Assembly: GCA_905182335.1 (NCBI GenBank)
Contig: CAJJBE010000006.1
Span: forward strand, 62,001 to 126,000
Direction of reading: 5' to 3'
DNA length: 64,000 nucleotides
DNA from: Flavobacteriales bacterium UBA4466
GTDB lineage: Bacteria; Bacteroidota; Bacteroidia; Flavobacteriales_D; Crocinitomicaceae
Part shown: piece by piece, positions 16,503 through 25,473 of the stretch
Numbering within the stretch: the first letter of the stretch is position 1
How the letters are laid out: each line of letters begins with the position of its first letter
The notes under the pieces: generated by a model
Database searches by the model: none
What the model saw: only the letters and a program-made list of their open reading frames with translations
Told to the model about the DNA's origin: nothing
Position numbers and translations under genes: made by a program

Positions 16503-18146
16503 ATGAATGCTTCAAAGAAAGAACTAGAATTCAATAAGAATGAGGATGCCATGCGCCTAAAGATTTCTGCGCTGAACCGAGAGTTAGAACTCATTTATGA
16601 TGGTGGAGGAAAAAAAAGAATAGAAAAATTACATGCAAAAGGAAAGCTTACAGCACGTGAGCGAATAGATTTATTATTAGATAACGGAACAGAGCGCTTT
16701 GAAATGGGTGCAATTGCTGGTTACGGCATGTACAAGGAACATGGCGGCTGCCCCGCTGGCGGTGTTGTTACCGTAATTGGATATGTTTCAGGGAAGCAAT
16801 GCATTATTATTGCTAATGATGCTACAGTAAAAGCTGGTGCTTGGTTCCCTATAACGGGTAAGAAAAACTTAAGGGCTCAGGAAATTGCAATGGAAAACAA
16901 GCTTCCGATTATCTACCTTGTAGACTCTGCTGGTGTTTATCTTCCAATGCAAGATGAAATTTTTCCGGACAAGGAGCATTTTGGACGTGTTTTTAGAAAT
17001 AATGCAGTAATGAGTTCAATGGGTATAATTCAAATAGCAGCTGTAATGGGCAGCTGCGTTGCTGGCGGGGCCTACTTACCCATTATGTCTGACGAGTCTT
17101 TAATTGTGAATAAAACAGGGACGATTTTCTTAGCTGGTTCATATCTAGTAAAGGCAGCGATTGGAGAATCTATAGATAATGAAACGCTAGGTGGTGCAAC
17201 GACACATACTCAGATATCAGGTGTCTGTGATTATAACACTGAGAATGATGAGGACTGCCTAGGAACAATTCGTGATTTAATGGATAAAGTTGGGCACTCT
17301 GAAAATGCTGGTTTTAATAGAAAAGAATCAATTGAACCCGCTAGAAGCCCAAAGGAAATCTATGGCATCATGCCTAAGGATCGATCTAAGCCGTACAATG
17401 TAAGGGATATTATCAAATGTATCGTCGATGATTCAAAATTCACAGAGTACAAGGCAGACTACGGTAGGTCTATCGTTTGTGCATATGCTCGTATAGATGG
17501 TTGGAGTGTTGGCATTGTGTCTAATCAAAGAGAGATTGTGAAAAATGCCAAAGGAGAAATGCAATTTGGTGGTGTAATATATTCTGATTCTGCAGATAAA
17601 TCTGCTCGGTTCATTATGAATTGTAATCAAAAGAATATTCCATTGGTTTTTCTTCAAGATGTTACAGGGTTTATGGTAGGATCGAAAAGTGAGCATGGAG
17701 GGATTATTAAGGATGGGGCAAAAATGGTTAGCGCCATGGCGAATTCCGTTGTTCCAAAATTCACAATTATAATGGGGAATTCATACGGAGCTGGTAACTA
17801 CGCAATGTGCGGGAAAGCATATGACCCAAGATTAATTGTAGGGTGGCCTACAGCTGAAATGGCTGTAATGAGTGGTGCTGCAGCGGCTAAAGTGTTACTT
17901 CAAATCGAAGTAGCCTCACTCAAGTCTCGTGGAGAAGAAATTACTCCCGAACGTGAAAAAGAATTATTCGACACTATTAAAAACAGGTATGATGAGCAAA
18001 CATCTCCTTATTATGCCGCAAGTAGAATTTGGATTGATGCCATTATTGACCCGGCTGATACACGAAAAGTAATTTCAATGGGTATTGAGATGGCGAATCA
18101 TAAAAAAGCAGAAAAAGCTTATAACGTAGGTGTGATTCAAGTATAA
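16503..18146 (+). CDS. Acyl-CoA carboxylase beta subunit (methylcrotonyl-CoA carboxylase type)
   Basis: A 547-residue carboxyltransferase of the biotin-dependent acyl-CoA carboxylase family. It shows GKLTARERIDLLLDNGT, then ITGKKNLRAQEIA, the MCC-like segment MQDEIFPDKEHFGR, and MGSCVAGGAYLPIMSDE. The C-terminal crotonase-like half has FLQDVTGFMVG and GNSYGAGNYAMCG. These stretches resemble the leucine-degradation enzyme (MCC beta) more than propionyl-CoA carboxylase. No biotinylated alpha subunit is adjacent, so the partner must be encoded elsewhere. Substrate assignment is therefore provisional. Confidence 0.88.
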   Translation: MNASKKELEFNKNEDAMRLKISALNRELELIYDGGGKKRIEKLHAKGKLTARERIDLLLDNGTERFEMGAIAGYGMYKEHGGCPAGGVVTVIGYVSGKQCIIIANDATVKAGAWFPITGKKNLRAQEIAMENKLPIIYLVDSAGVYLPMQDEIFPDKEHFGRVFRNNAVMSSMGIIQIAAVMGSCVAGGAYLPIMSDESLIVNKTGTIFLAGSYLVKAAIGESIDNETLGGATTHTQISGVCDYNTENDEDCLGTIRDLMDKVGHSENAGFNRKESIEPARSPKEIYGIMPKDRSKPYNVRDIIKCIVDDSKFTEYKADYGRSIVCAYARIDGWSVGIVSNQREIVKNAKGEMQFGGVIYSDSADKSARFIMNCNQKNIPLVFLQDVTGFMVGSKSEHGGIIKDGAKMVSAMANSVVPKFTIIMGNSYGAGNYAMCGKAYDPRLIVGWPTAEMAVMSGAAAAKVLLQIEVASLKSRGEEITPEREKELFDTIKNRYDEQTSPYYAASRIWIDAIIDPADTRKVISMGIEMANHKKAEKAYNVGVIQV

Positions 18147-18163
18147 CTATTAAAATAAGCTCA

Positions 18164-18616
18164 ATGAATTTAAATTGGCAGGTAAAACATTACAGAGATT
18201 TGACACTGAATGAATTTCACGATTTAATAGCACTTCGTATGCGTGTATTTGTTGTAGAACAGGACTGTGCATATCTTGATTTAGACGGAAAAGATAAGAA
18301 ATCTTATCATTTATTATGTCGTGACGGCAAAGGTAATGTGGTTGCTACAGCACGCATACTCCCTCCTGGTCTTTCTTACCCAGATTGTGCTATAGGAAGA
18401 GTTGTCATTGAAAGTGAAGTGCGTGGCAATGGAGTTGGCCATGAATTAATGTCTTTTGTAATTAAATTCGCTTTACAAGAATTTGGATACTCTCCGATTG
18501 TGATCTCTGCGCAAAAACACCTAAAAAATTATTATGGGAAACATAATTTTCTATCTACAGGTAAAGAGTACCTGGAAGATGGTATTCCACATATTGAAAT
18601 GAGATATAAAAAATAA
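18164..18616 (+). CDS. GNAT family N-acetyltransferase, ElaA-like
   Basis: A 150-residue protein matching the ElaA branch of GNAT acyltransferases: ALRMRVFVVEQDCAY near the N-terminus, RILPPG, and the acetyl-CoA loop IGRVVIESEVRGNGVGHELM. A final SAQKHLKNYYGKHNF segment completes the pattern. It would transfer an acetyl group from acetyl-CoA to an unknown amine. It starts 17 bases after the carboxylase gene and ends 4 bases before the M13 peptidase, so the three probably share a transcript. Confidence 0.88.
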   Translation: MNLNWQVKHYRDLTLNEFHDLIALRMRVFVVEQDCAYLDLDGKDKKSYHLLCRDGKGNVVATARILPPGLSYPDCAIGRVVIESEVRGNGVGHELMSFVIKFALQEFGYSPIVISAQKHLKNYYGKHNFLSTGKEYLEDGIPHIEMRYKK

Positions 18617-18620
18617 GAAT

Positions 18621-20684
18621 ATGAAATTTTTAATACTAGCTATATCAATAGCATTAATATTTGTCTCGTGCGACTCATCTAAAAAAATTACTGAGAGTAG
18701 TATTGAAAACGTGGATCACACTAAAGACTATGGAATACCCCAAACAATTGAAGCGGAATATTTAAACTTAAATGTTAGTCCGCGTAAAGATTTCTTTAAT
18801 TACGCAAATGGAAAATGGCTAGCTAATAATCTTGTCCCTGCATCAGAATCTCGTTGGGGAAGTTTTAATGAACTAGATCAAAGTAACAAAAAGAAATTAG
18901 CGACAATACTAGATGAGGCTAAGAACGCAAAAGCGCCGAAAGGGACAATAATGCAAATACTAGGTGATTACTATGCTTCCTATACAGATATGAATCGTAG
19001 AAATACAGCTGGAATAGAAGTTGTAAAAAATGAACTTGCTAAAATAGATGGACTAAAGTCTAAAGAGAGATTAGCCCATTTAATTTCTGAACATCATAAA
19101 AGGGGTATTTTTTCTTTTTTCTATTTTGGTGTTGGGCAAGACTTAATGAATGTAGATTATTATTCTGTTAATTTCTATCAATCGGGCATTGGACTACCTA
19201 ATAAAGACTATTATCTTGAAAGTGACAAGGCTGATATTTTAGATCAGTATCAAGATCATTTAATCACAATGTTTTCAAAGATAGATTCAAGAGGTTCTAG
19301 GGCTATAATTGTTAATGATATTCTAACCGTGGAAAAACAATTAGCAAAGGCTATGATGTCTAGAGCGGAACTTAGAGTACCGGAAAAGACATATAACAAG
19401 TTCTCTCGTGAAGATTTCATTGCAAGTGCAGGAGAATTAAACATCGAGGAATACATTTCAAATATCGGAATTGAGAGTTTTGATTCTATAATTGTAGGTC
19501 AACCAAAATTCTTAAAGCAATTAAATTTTTTAATTCAGAACACTGAATTAAAAGTAATTAAGAATTACCTAAAATGGAAAGTGGTAAATCACTATGCTGG
19601 CCATCTTTCTGATGAATTTGTTCAAGCAAACTTTGACTTCTACGGAAAAGTGTTGACTGGTAAGAGCGAAATGAAGCCAATTGATGATCGCGCTATTGAA
19701 GAAATAACGAAGATGGAGTTTGGTGAGTTATTAGGAAAAGTATTTGTGGCGCGTCATTTTTCTGATGCGGCCCAATCAAGAGTTAATATAATGGTTGATA
19801 ATTTACTAGTTGTTTTTCAAGAGCGTATCGATGGACTAGATTGGATGTCAAATGAAACAAAGACACAAGCGACAATAAAACTAGATGCGATTGGAAGAAA
19901 ATTAGGATTTCCTAATAAATGGGAGGATTTTAGTGATTTGACATTTACTGCTACTGATTATATTGACAATATAAATAAGGCGGCTATTAGATCACATAGA
20001 AAAAACATCGCTAAATTCGGTGAGAGGGTGGATAAAGAGGAATGGGGAATGCCAGCTCACATGGTCAATGCATATTACCATCCTCTATTAAATGAGATTG
20101 CCTTCCCTGCTGGAATTATGCAAAAACCATTCTTTAGTAACACCTACGAAGACGCTGTTAACTATGGAAGAATTGGAATGGTTATCGGTCATGAATTTAC
20201 ACACGGTTTTGATGATATTGGATCTAAGTTTGCTGCTGATGGAACATTTAGAAACTGGTGGACAGAACAAGACCTCACTGCTTTCAAAGAGCGTACGGAT
20301 AAGCTAGGTCAAACATTTGCTAGCTTTTGCCCTATTGAAGGTCATTGTGTGGACCCTGATTTAACAATGGGTGAAAACATTGCCGACTTGGGAGGATTAA
20401 CTATGGCATATCATGCATACACTAAGACTGCTGGATTCAAGTCAAATATAACAAGAAATGGATTTACTCCAGCGCAACGCTTCTTTATTGCGTATGCACA
20501 GTTATGGAAAATAAACTATACAGAAGAAGAGTTAAAAAACAGAATAGCGAACGACTCCCATTCCCCAGGAATGTATCGTGTAAACGGACCTCTTATGAAT
20601 TGCCCAGAGTTTTTTGATGCTTTCGGTGTTAAGGAAGGTGATGAGATGAGAATCTCTGAAGATAAAATCTCAAAAATATGGTAG
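18621..20684 (+). CDS. M13 family metallopeptidase (PepO/neprilysin type), lipoprotein
   Basis: A 687-residue zinc endopeptidase. The N-terminus has a signal peptide with lipobox IFVSC (Cys about residue 16), so it is probably a membrane-anchored envelope protein. The N-terminal M13 domain begins with SPRKDFFNYANGKW. The catalytic domain has HEFTH at residues 524-528 and the third zinc ligand E585 in ENIADLGG. The substrate-binding strand NAYYHPLLNEIAFPAGI is present. Members cleave oligopeptides. A strong terminator follows the stop. Confidence 0.95.
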   Translation: MKFLILAISIALIFVSCDSSKKITESSIENVDHTKDYGIPQTIEAEYLNLNVSPRKDFFNYANGKWLANNLVPASESRWGSFNELDQSNKKKLATILDEAKNAKAPKGTIMQILGDYYASYTDMNRRNTAGIEVVKNELAKIDGLKSKERLAHLISEHHKRGIFSFFYFGVGQDLMNVDYYSVNFYQSGIGLPNKDYYLESDKADILDQYQDHLITMFSKIDSRGSRAIIVNDILTVEKQLAKAMMSRAELRVPEKTYNKFSREDFIASAGELNIEEYISNIGIESFDSIIVGQPKFLKQLNFLIQNTELKVIKNYLKWKVVNHYAGHLSDEFVQANFDFYGKVLTGKSEMKPIDDRAIEEITKMEFGELLGKVFVARHFSDAAQSRVNIMVDNLLVVFQERIDGLDWMSNETKTQATIKLDAIGRKLGFPNKWEDFSDLTFTATDYIDNINKAAIRSHRKNIAKFGERVDKEEWGMPAHMVNAYYHPLLNEIAFPAGIMQKPFFSNTYEDAVNYGRIGMVIGHEFTHGFDDIGSKFAADGTFRNWWTEQDLTAFKERTDKLGQTFASFCPIEGHCVDPDLTMGENIADLGGLTMAYHAYTKTAGFKSNITRNGFTPAQRFFIAYAQLWKINYTEEELKNRIANDSHSPGMYRVNGPLMNCPEFFDAFGVKEGDEMRISEDKISKIW

Positions 20685-20705
20685 TAATAAGTTAAACACG
20701 AATAT

Positions 20706-20737
20706 AAAAAAGGTGGGCTCATTTAGCCCACCTTTTT
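20706..20737 (+). terminator. Bidirectional intrinsic terminator
   Basis: AAAGGTGGGCT and AGCCCACCTTT form an 11-bp stem with a short loop (CATTT is central). An A run precedes it and a T run follows it. It can end both the M13 gene on plus and the 49-residue ORF on minus. Confidence 0.88.
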
Positions 20738-20749
20738 TATATGCTTAGA

Positions 20750-20899
20750 TTAATTTAATGAAATGAGTATTTTATTTATACTCTTTGTTTTTTTCACTTC
20801 AACAGACTTACTGTAACTTAATACTGCTTGTATTGTTGAGTTACTTGGGGTGAATTTAAACTCTTCACGAGGAGCAATTGGAGTGTATTTTTTTAACAT
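20750..20899 (-). CDS. Small hypothetical protein (49 aa)
   Basis: A short minus-strand ORF from ATG at 20899 to TAA at 20750. The product begins MLKKYTPIAPREEFKFTPS, contains TIQAVLSYSKSVEVKK, and ends IN-KILISLN. I recall similar 40-50-residue peptides (threonine/proline-rich start, then ILxYSKSLxVKK) in other Bacteroidota, but no function is known to me. There is no signal or membrane segment. The clean terminator just downstream and clear coding character support it. It lies 73 bases after (downstream of) the end of the VWA gene and may be co-transcribed with it. Confidence 0.6.
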   Translation of the reverse strand: MLKKYTPIAPREEFKFTPSNSTIQAVLSYSKSVEVKKTKSINKILISLN

Positions 20900-20972
20900 A
20901 GGCGCTTATCATTTGTTTAAACTAAATAACGCCTAAGTTTTTAAATTATTGCAAAGAGTCTTTTGAAAAAAA

Positions 20973-23045
20973 TCAGTACACCCCAGAATACCTTCGAATA
21001 AGCCACTCAGCACTCAATAAGCACGCAATAATAAACAGTAAAATTCCCCAGTCGATAAGATCTAAAAACTTAGATTCTTGATAACTAACATTAGCAATGT
21101 CTTTACGCTTTCTTATGTCATTAATTAGTTGATCAGTCTTATTCAGCTGATAAAATAAACCATTTGATTTAGTTGCTATCTGCTCTAGTATATTATGGTC
21201 AGCATGAGTCGTTAAATCTTCAATTGAACTAATCTCCACTATGAATGAACCCGATTTAACATAACTCTTCCCTGAATGTTTCGCACTAGCCAGCCATTGA
21301 TATACGCCTTCTTCTAATGACCCTAAATCTATCGTATAGTCCTTGCTATTTTTGCCAAACGTATATTCAGTAGCTACTCCATCATTATAAGTAAGGCTAA
21401 ACTTTATTTCTGGCCCTGTAATTGGATCGAATAAAGAATTGTAAAACTCAGCATTAATAATAACTGGTTCTTTTGATATTAATCGTTTAGGTAAATTAAT
21501 ACGAAGGGGATCTAGGTTAGTCTTAACAGTGAGGTATTGGGTTGATTTTTGAATCAACTCATTGAATAAGTTATTACTTCCAGATTGTAAGTATTCAGAT
21601 AGTTTCCATTTCCAAAGCCCCTCTCCAATTAAAACACCTCGTTTGATACCTTGACTTAAATTAAAACAAAGTATCGGAGTGTCTTTAACAGCACCTCCAA
21701 CTTTCTGCTTAATAAGTACATTGTTTCCGTTTTGATTTAAATCACCAAATGGCACTGTTAAAGGCTGCCAACGTTTAGCAGCACTCTTTAATTCATCTGA
21801 TATATCAAAGAGTTGAAATTCATCTGCGAAAGTTCCTTGAACTTGATCTGTAGAATTTGACACTGGTAAACTTACGCCAATACTCATTTTGTCTACAAAA
21901 GATTTCGATGAATTCATTCCTAACAGATATAAAGTGGGAGTCTTTGTAGAGTTTATGATATTAAATAGCGATGCTCCATTCTCCGTAGGGTTATGCCAAA
22001 CAACTAATGAGTAGCCAGCAATTTCTCCGTCCCATTCATTCAATAAGACTGTCGAAACCTCCATATTGTCATCCTTGTCTAATTCTTGTTTGATTGCGGA
22101 AACATCTGGATGTGGAGCATTTACAATCATCAGCACCTTACTCCGTGAGTCAATAATCTCTACATACACCGTACGTGAATTGTTTTCGTAAGATGATTCC
22201 TTAGATTCTTTTTTCAATTTAACTGTATAACCAACAAAACCAACATCTTTAGCATCAACCATAAAATTGACATTGATAAAGTCTAAATTTCCATCCGTAT
22301 AGTTTATCGTTTTTGAATCAATTCTTTGTTGACCTTTCCAAAGAGAAATCTCGGTATTCCCTACACCCATTTTATGCCCCTCCACACTAACTTCAATTGG
22401 GAATTTATTTTTGTAAAATGCGATGTCGTTTGCCGAAATATTTCTCAGTAATTGGTCTCGTTTAGCGATCGTGTCACCGACTCCAATTGTGAATATAGGT
22501 GTGAAATTTATTTTCTCAGAACCATATATTGGACTGAGACCTTCATTGAAGTTTCCATCACTTACAAAGCATATTCCACCAATATTCCTATTGTAGAATT
22601 CATTATATATAAAATCAAATCCCGCATTTAAGTTTGATACTTCCTCATTAAGTGTAATCGAATCTAAATTGACACTTTCTCCAACCGTATAGTTTCTAAA
22701 TTCAAATCGGTCCTTGAATTGTTCTTGTAATTGTGCATGAATTCCCTCTATACGACTCTTGACTTGACTGCTGTCAGTATAATTCAATAAAGAAGTAGAG
22801 TTATCTGTCAATGTAATAAAAACAGGTTTTTCAACTTTAGTTTCCTTTAGTTCAAATATTACCCCAAATAAAAGTATAACCAATAAAAAAAGTGCTGAGC
22901 CACGAAGAAGAACCAAGCCAAGTCGTGTTACTGTTTTTATTCCTTTTAATTGAGGCTGATTCTTATAATACAAAAATGCCAATCCGAAACAAATAAGTCC
23001 AAATGGGACCAGCCAAAAAAACGATATGTCTGAAAAAAAATTCAT
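20973..23045 (-). CDS. Membrane-anchored VWA-like domain protein
   Basis: A 690-residue protein with two N-terminal membrane helices (about residues 8-26 and 42-64), a large extracytoplasmic region, and a final membrane helix (about 668-685) followed by a short basic tail. Residues 75-210 resemble a von Willebrand type A fold: FITLTDNSTSLLN in place of the DxSxS motif, and GGICFVSDGNFNEG. The remainder includes Ig-like stretches and a Rossmann-like segment (SKVLMIVNAPHPDVSAIKQEL). Similar 650-700-residue proteins are common in Bacteroidota, usually unannotated beyond the VWA domain. The exact role is unknown. Confidence 0.72.
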   Translation of the reverse strand: MNFFSDISFFWLVPFGLICFGLAFLYYKNQPQLKGIKTVTRLGLVLLRGSALFLLVILLFGVIFELKETKVEKPVFITLTDNSTSLLNYTDSSQVKSRIEGIHAQLQEQFKDRFEFRNYTVGESVNLDSITLNEEVSNLNAGFDFIYNEFYNRNIGGICFVSDGNFNEGLSPIYGSEKINFTPIFTIGVGDTIAKRDQLLRNISANDIAFYKNKFPIEVSVEGHKMGVGNTEISLWKGQQRIDSKTINYTDGNLDFINVNFMVDAKDVGFVGYTVKLKKESKESSYENNSRTVYVEIIDSRSKVLMIVNAPHPDVSAIKQELDKDDNMEVSTVLLNEWDGEIAGYSLVVWHNPTENGASLFNIINSTKTPTLYLLGMNSSKSFVDKMSIGVSLPVSNSTDQVQGTFADEFQLFDISDELKSAAKRWQPLTVPFGDLNQNGNNVLIKQKVGGAVKDTPILCFNLSQGIKRGVLIGEGLWKWKLSEYLQSGSNNLFNELIQKSTQYLTVKTNLDPLRINLPKRLISKEPVIINAEFYNSLFDPITGPEIKFSLTYNDGVATEYTFGKNSKDYTIDLGSLEEGVYQWLASAKHSGKSYVKSGSFIVEISSIEDLTTHADHNILEQIATKSNGLFYQLNKTDQLINDIRKRKDIANVSYQESKFLDLIDWGILLFIIACLLSAEWLIRRYSGVY

Positions 23046-23129
23046 TTGTACACGAAAATACTAAACTCAACGATTTATTCGGCATAAAAAAAACGGAAGT
23101 AAAAACTTCTCTCTCAAAACCAAACAATT

Positions 23130-24065
23130 TTATTTTCCATTGAAATTCCTCACCGTGTAAGAAACCCCTAATCCCAATAGAGATTTAAACTGAGTTCTCG
23201 GGCCAATATCCCCATTAATATCTCTGACCTCTATATCATCATCATACAACAAATTCAAATTCAAAGAAGCAGAGAACCAACTATTCACTTTGAAGTTAAA
23301 AATGATTTCGGCAGCAACATCAATGTTACCTGGATTATTCAAGTAATTAGAAAACAATTCCAACTTAGACTTCATATTAATATTCCTTACAATCTCTTTG
23401 TTATACATCAATTTAAAATATGCACCAAACTCACCTCTAAAGCGTTTCCCAGCAGCAATAACATTTCCTAAGCCGTCATAAGTTGCACCTTTAACACCAA
23501 AAGCTCCCGTATTTGACAGAAGCTCATCGTTAACGAAAGTCATTTTTGAGGCAATTGGAGATAAATAAATTGAAACGTACCCTGTTGGCTTGTAGTCAAC
23601 TCCAAAAGCAAATGTTAAGTAACCAGGAGCCATAAATTTAGATGTTATAATTGAATCATTTGGAAAACTATTCCCATCCATGAATTGTGTTTTAAAATTC
23701 CCTAAAATTGCACCATATAAGTGGTTATTAATTTCAAGTCCAAAGTTAGATGTCAAGTCAATTTTGTCATCTGTCTTTTGGAGTGGACTCATGCCACCCT
23801 TGCCTATGTCTTTTATTCCACCTAATGCTAATCCTAAATCATTGCCCCACTTGTAAATTCCTTTAATATAGTTCGCAGAAGCATCTATATAGCCTAAAAG
23901 TGATATATTATTACGACCACCTGCATTCCAGTTAACAAATGATGATTGAGTTCCATTAAATCCATAACTTGCTTTAAGCCTCCAATTATTAGGAAGCGTA
24001 TCTCCTTGCGCCAAAGAATTCCCAATGATCACAAAAGTCAGGATAGAGAGGAATGTATTTTTCAT
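23130..24065 (-). CDS. DUF3078 domain-containing outer-membrane-like protein
   Basis: A 311-residue protein with a signal peptide (ending NSLAQG, about residue 20). It has the DUF3078 pattern: FNGTQSSFVNWNAGGRNNIS, then DDKIDLTSNFG, then GVDYKPTGYVSIYLSPIASK, ending in amphipathic strands with a terminal aromatic region. This resembles a small beta-barrel of the outer membrane. The family is Bacteroidota-specific and uncharacterised. A consensus promoter ends 11 bases before the ATG. Confidence 0.88.
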   Translation of the reverse strand: MKNTFLSILTFVIIGNSLAQGDTLPNNWRLKASYGFNGTQSSFVNWNAGGRNNISLLGYIDASANYIKGIYKWGNDLGLALGGIKDIGKGGMSPLQKTDDKIDLTSNFGLEINNHLYGAILGNFKTQFMDGNSFPNDSIITSKFMAPGYLTFAFGVDYKPTGYVSIYLSPIASKMTFVNDELLSNTGAFGVKGATYDGLGNVIAAGKRFRGEFGAYFKLMYNKEIVRNINMKSKLELFSNYLNNPGNIDVAAEIIFNFKVNSWFSASLNLNLLYDDDIEVRDINGDIGPRTQFKSLLGLGVSYTVRNFNGK

Positions 24066-24075
24066 TTTTTTTATT

Positions 24076-24106
24076 CAAAACTAACTGTTTTTTATCTCTC
24101 AACAAA
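24076..24106 (-). promoter_or_regulatory. Bacteroidota-type promoter for the DUF3078 gene
   Basis: On minus, TTTG (24106-24103), a 19-bp spacer, and TAGTTTTG (24083-24076) match the consensus exactly. The -7 box lies about 10 bases before the ATG, giving a very short leader. Confidence 0.7.
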
Positions 24107-24214
24107 TAAAATGTAAGGTGATCACTTTATTAGTAATATTTGCTAAAGAGCACGAATAACTGCAATATCTGATAAGAATTTATTAATTTCGAACCGAAAT
24201 AAATAATACTAGAA

Positions 24215-25393
24215 ATGAGCAAAGAAGTATACATAGTATCAGCAGTAAGAACTCCAATGGGTAGTTTTGGAGGGGCATTGTCAACCGTTCCAGCTACACA
24301 GCTAGGCGCTACTGCAATAAAAGGAGCAATCGATAAATCAGGTGTTTCCGCAGACATCGTAGATGAAGTCTTTATGGGAAATGTTCTTCAGGCTAACTTA
24401 GGCCAAGCCCCCGCACGTCAAGCAGCAGTGTTTTCTGGTCTATCTAACAGTGTTCCTTGCACTACGGTAAATAAAGTGTGTGCTTCTGGGATGAAAGCCT
24501 TGAGCTTAGCTGCTCAATCTATCCTTTGTGGTGATAACGACGTTGTTATTGCCGGCGGAATGGAAAATATGAGCATGGTTCCCCACTATTACAATGCTCG
24601 TATTGCAACTAAACTAGGTGATGTTAAAATGCACGACGGAATGGTTAAGGATGGCCTAACTGATGTTTATAATGATACTCACATGGGTGTATGTGCTGAT
24701 AAATGTGCTGCTGAGCACAATATTTCAAGAAAAGATCAGGATAATTTCGCAATTGAGTCATATAGCCGTGCAGCTGCAGCATGGAGTGATGGTAAATTTG
24801 ACAATGAAATTGTCCCAGTGGAAGTTCCTCAAAGACGTGGAGATGCTGTTATCGTTTCTAAAGATGAGGAGTATTCCAATGTTAGAATGGAAAAGATACC
24901 TGGATTAAGAGCAGTATTCACGAAAGAAGGAACCGTTACAGCTGCAAATGCTTCTACCCTAAATGATGGTGCCTCTGCCCTAGTTTTAATGAGTAAGACA
25001 AAAGCTGAAGAGTTAAAGATTAAGCCAATTGCTAAAATAATTGGCTATGGAGATGCTGCACATGAGCCTGAGTGGTTCACGACTGCACCCTCAAAAGCGG
25101 TCCCCGTTGCTTTGAGGAAAGCGAAATTAACTATTGCTGATATTGATTATTGGGAATTAAACCAAGCATTTTCTGTTGTTGGACTATACAATATGAAAGC
25201 GTTAGGATTAGATCCTGCGAAAGTAGATGTTAATGGTGGAGCTGTTGCGTTAGGCCATCCTCTTGGAAATTCTGGATCACGTATCATTGTTACCTTAATT
25301 AATGTTTTAAAACAAAACGGAGGTAAATATGGTGCTGCAGGAATATGTAATGGCGGCGGTGGCGCTTCAGCAATGGTTATTGAAAATATATAG
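24215..25393 (+). CDS. Acetyl-CoA C-acetyltransferase (thiolase)
   Basis: A 392-residue thiolase that condenses two acetyl-CoA to acetoacetyl-CoA or cleaves 3-ketoacyl-CoA. The acylated cysteine is C89 in NKVCASGMKA. The general acid-base pair is H348 in GHPLGNSGSR and C378 in GICNGGGGAS. The covering loop and tetramer segment are of normal length. It stands alone with its own terminator, so it is not in an obvious beta-oxidation operon. The sequence fits the biosynthetic PhaA/AtoB branch best. Confidence 0.93.
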   Translation: MSKEVYIVSAVRTPMGSFGGALSTVPATQLGATAIKGAIDKSGVSADIVDEVFMGNVLQANLGQAPARQAAVFSGLSNSVPCTTVNKVCASGMKALSLAAQSILCGDNDVVIAGGMENMSMVPHYYNARIATKLGDVKMHDGMVKDGLTDVYNDTHMGVCADKCAAEHNISRKDQDNFAIESYSRAAAAWSDGKFDNEIVPVEVPQRRGDAVIVSKDEEYSNVRMEKIPGLRAVFTKEGTVTAANASTLNDGASALVLMSKTKAEELKIKPIAKIIGYGDAAHEPEWFTTAPSKAVPVALRKAKLTIADIDYWELNQAFSVVGLYNMKALGLDPAKVDVNGGAVALGHPLGNSGSRIIVTLINVLKQNGGKYGAAGICNGGGGASAMVIENI

Positions 25394-25415
25394 TTAGAGT
25401 AATATTATATAACTT

Positions 25416-25453
25416 AAAAAGTTCTTAACTGAAAATAGTTAGGGACTTTTTTT
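25416..25453 (+). terminator. Intrinsic terminator after the thiolase gene
   Basis: AAAAAGT-T-CTTAACT pairs with AGTTAGG-G-ACTTTTT around a 6-base loop and ends in a T run. It is the only structure between this gene and convergent bshA. Confidence 0.72.
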
Positions 25454-25473
25454 ATGTTTTTATTGTGAATATT

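Noticed and set aside
24663-24908. 81-residue plus-strand ORF inside the thiolase gene
   Set aside because: It is an out-of-frame shadow of the thiolase.
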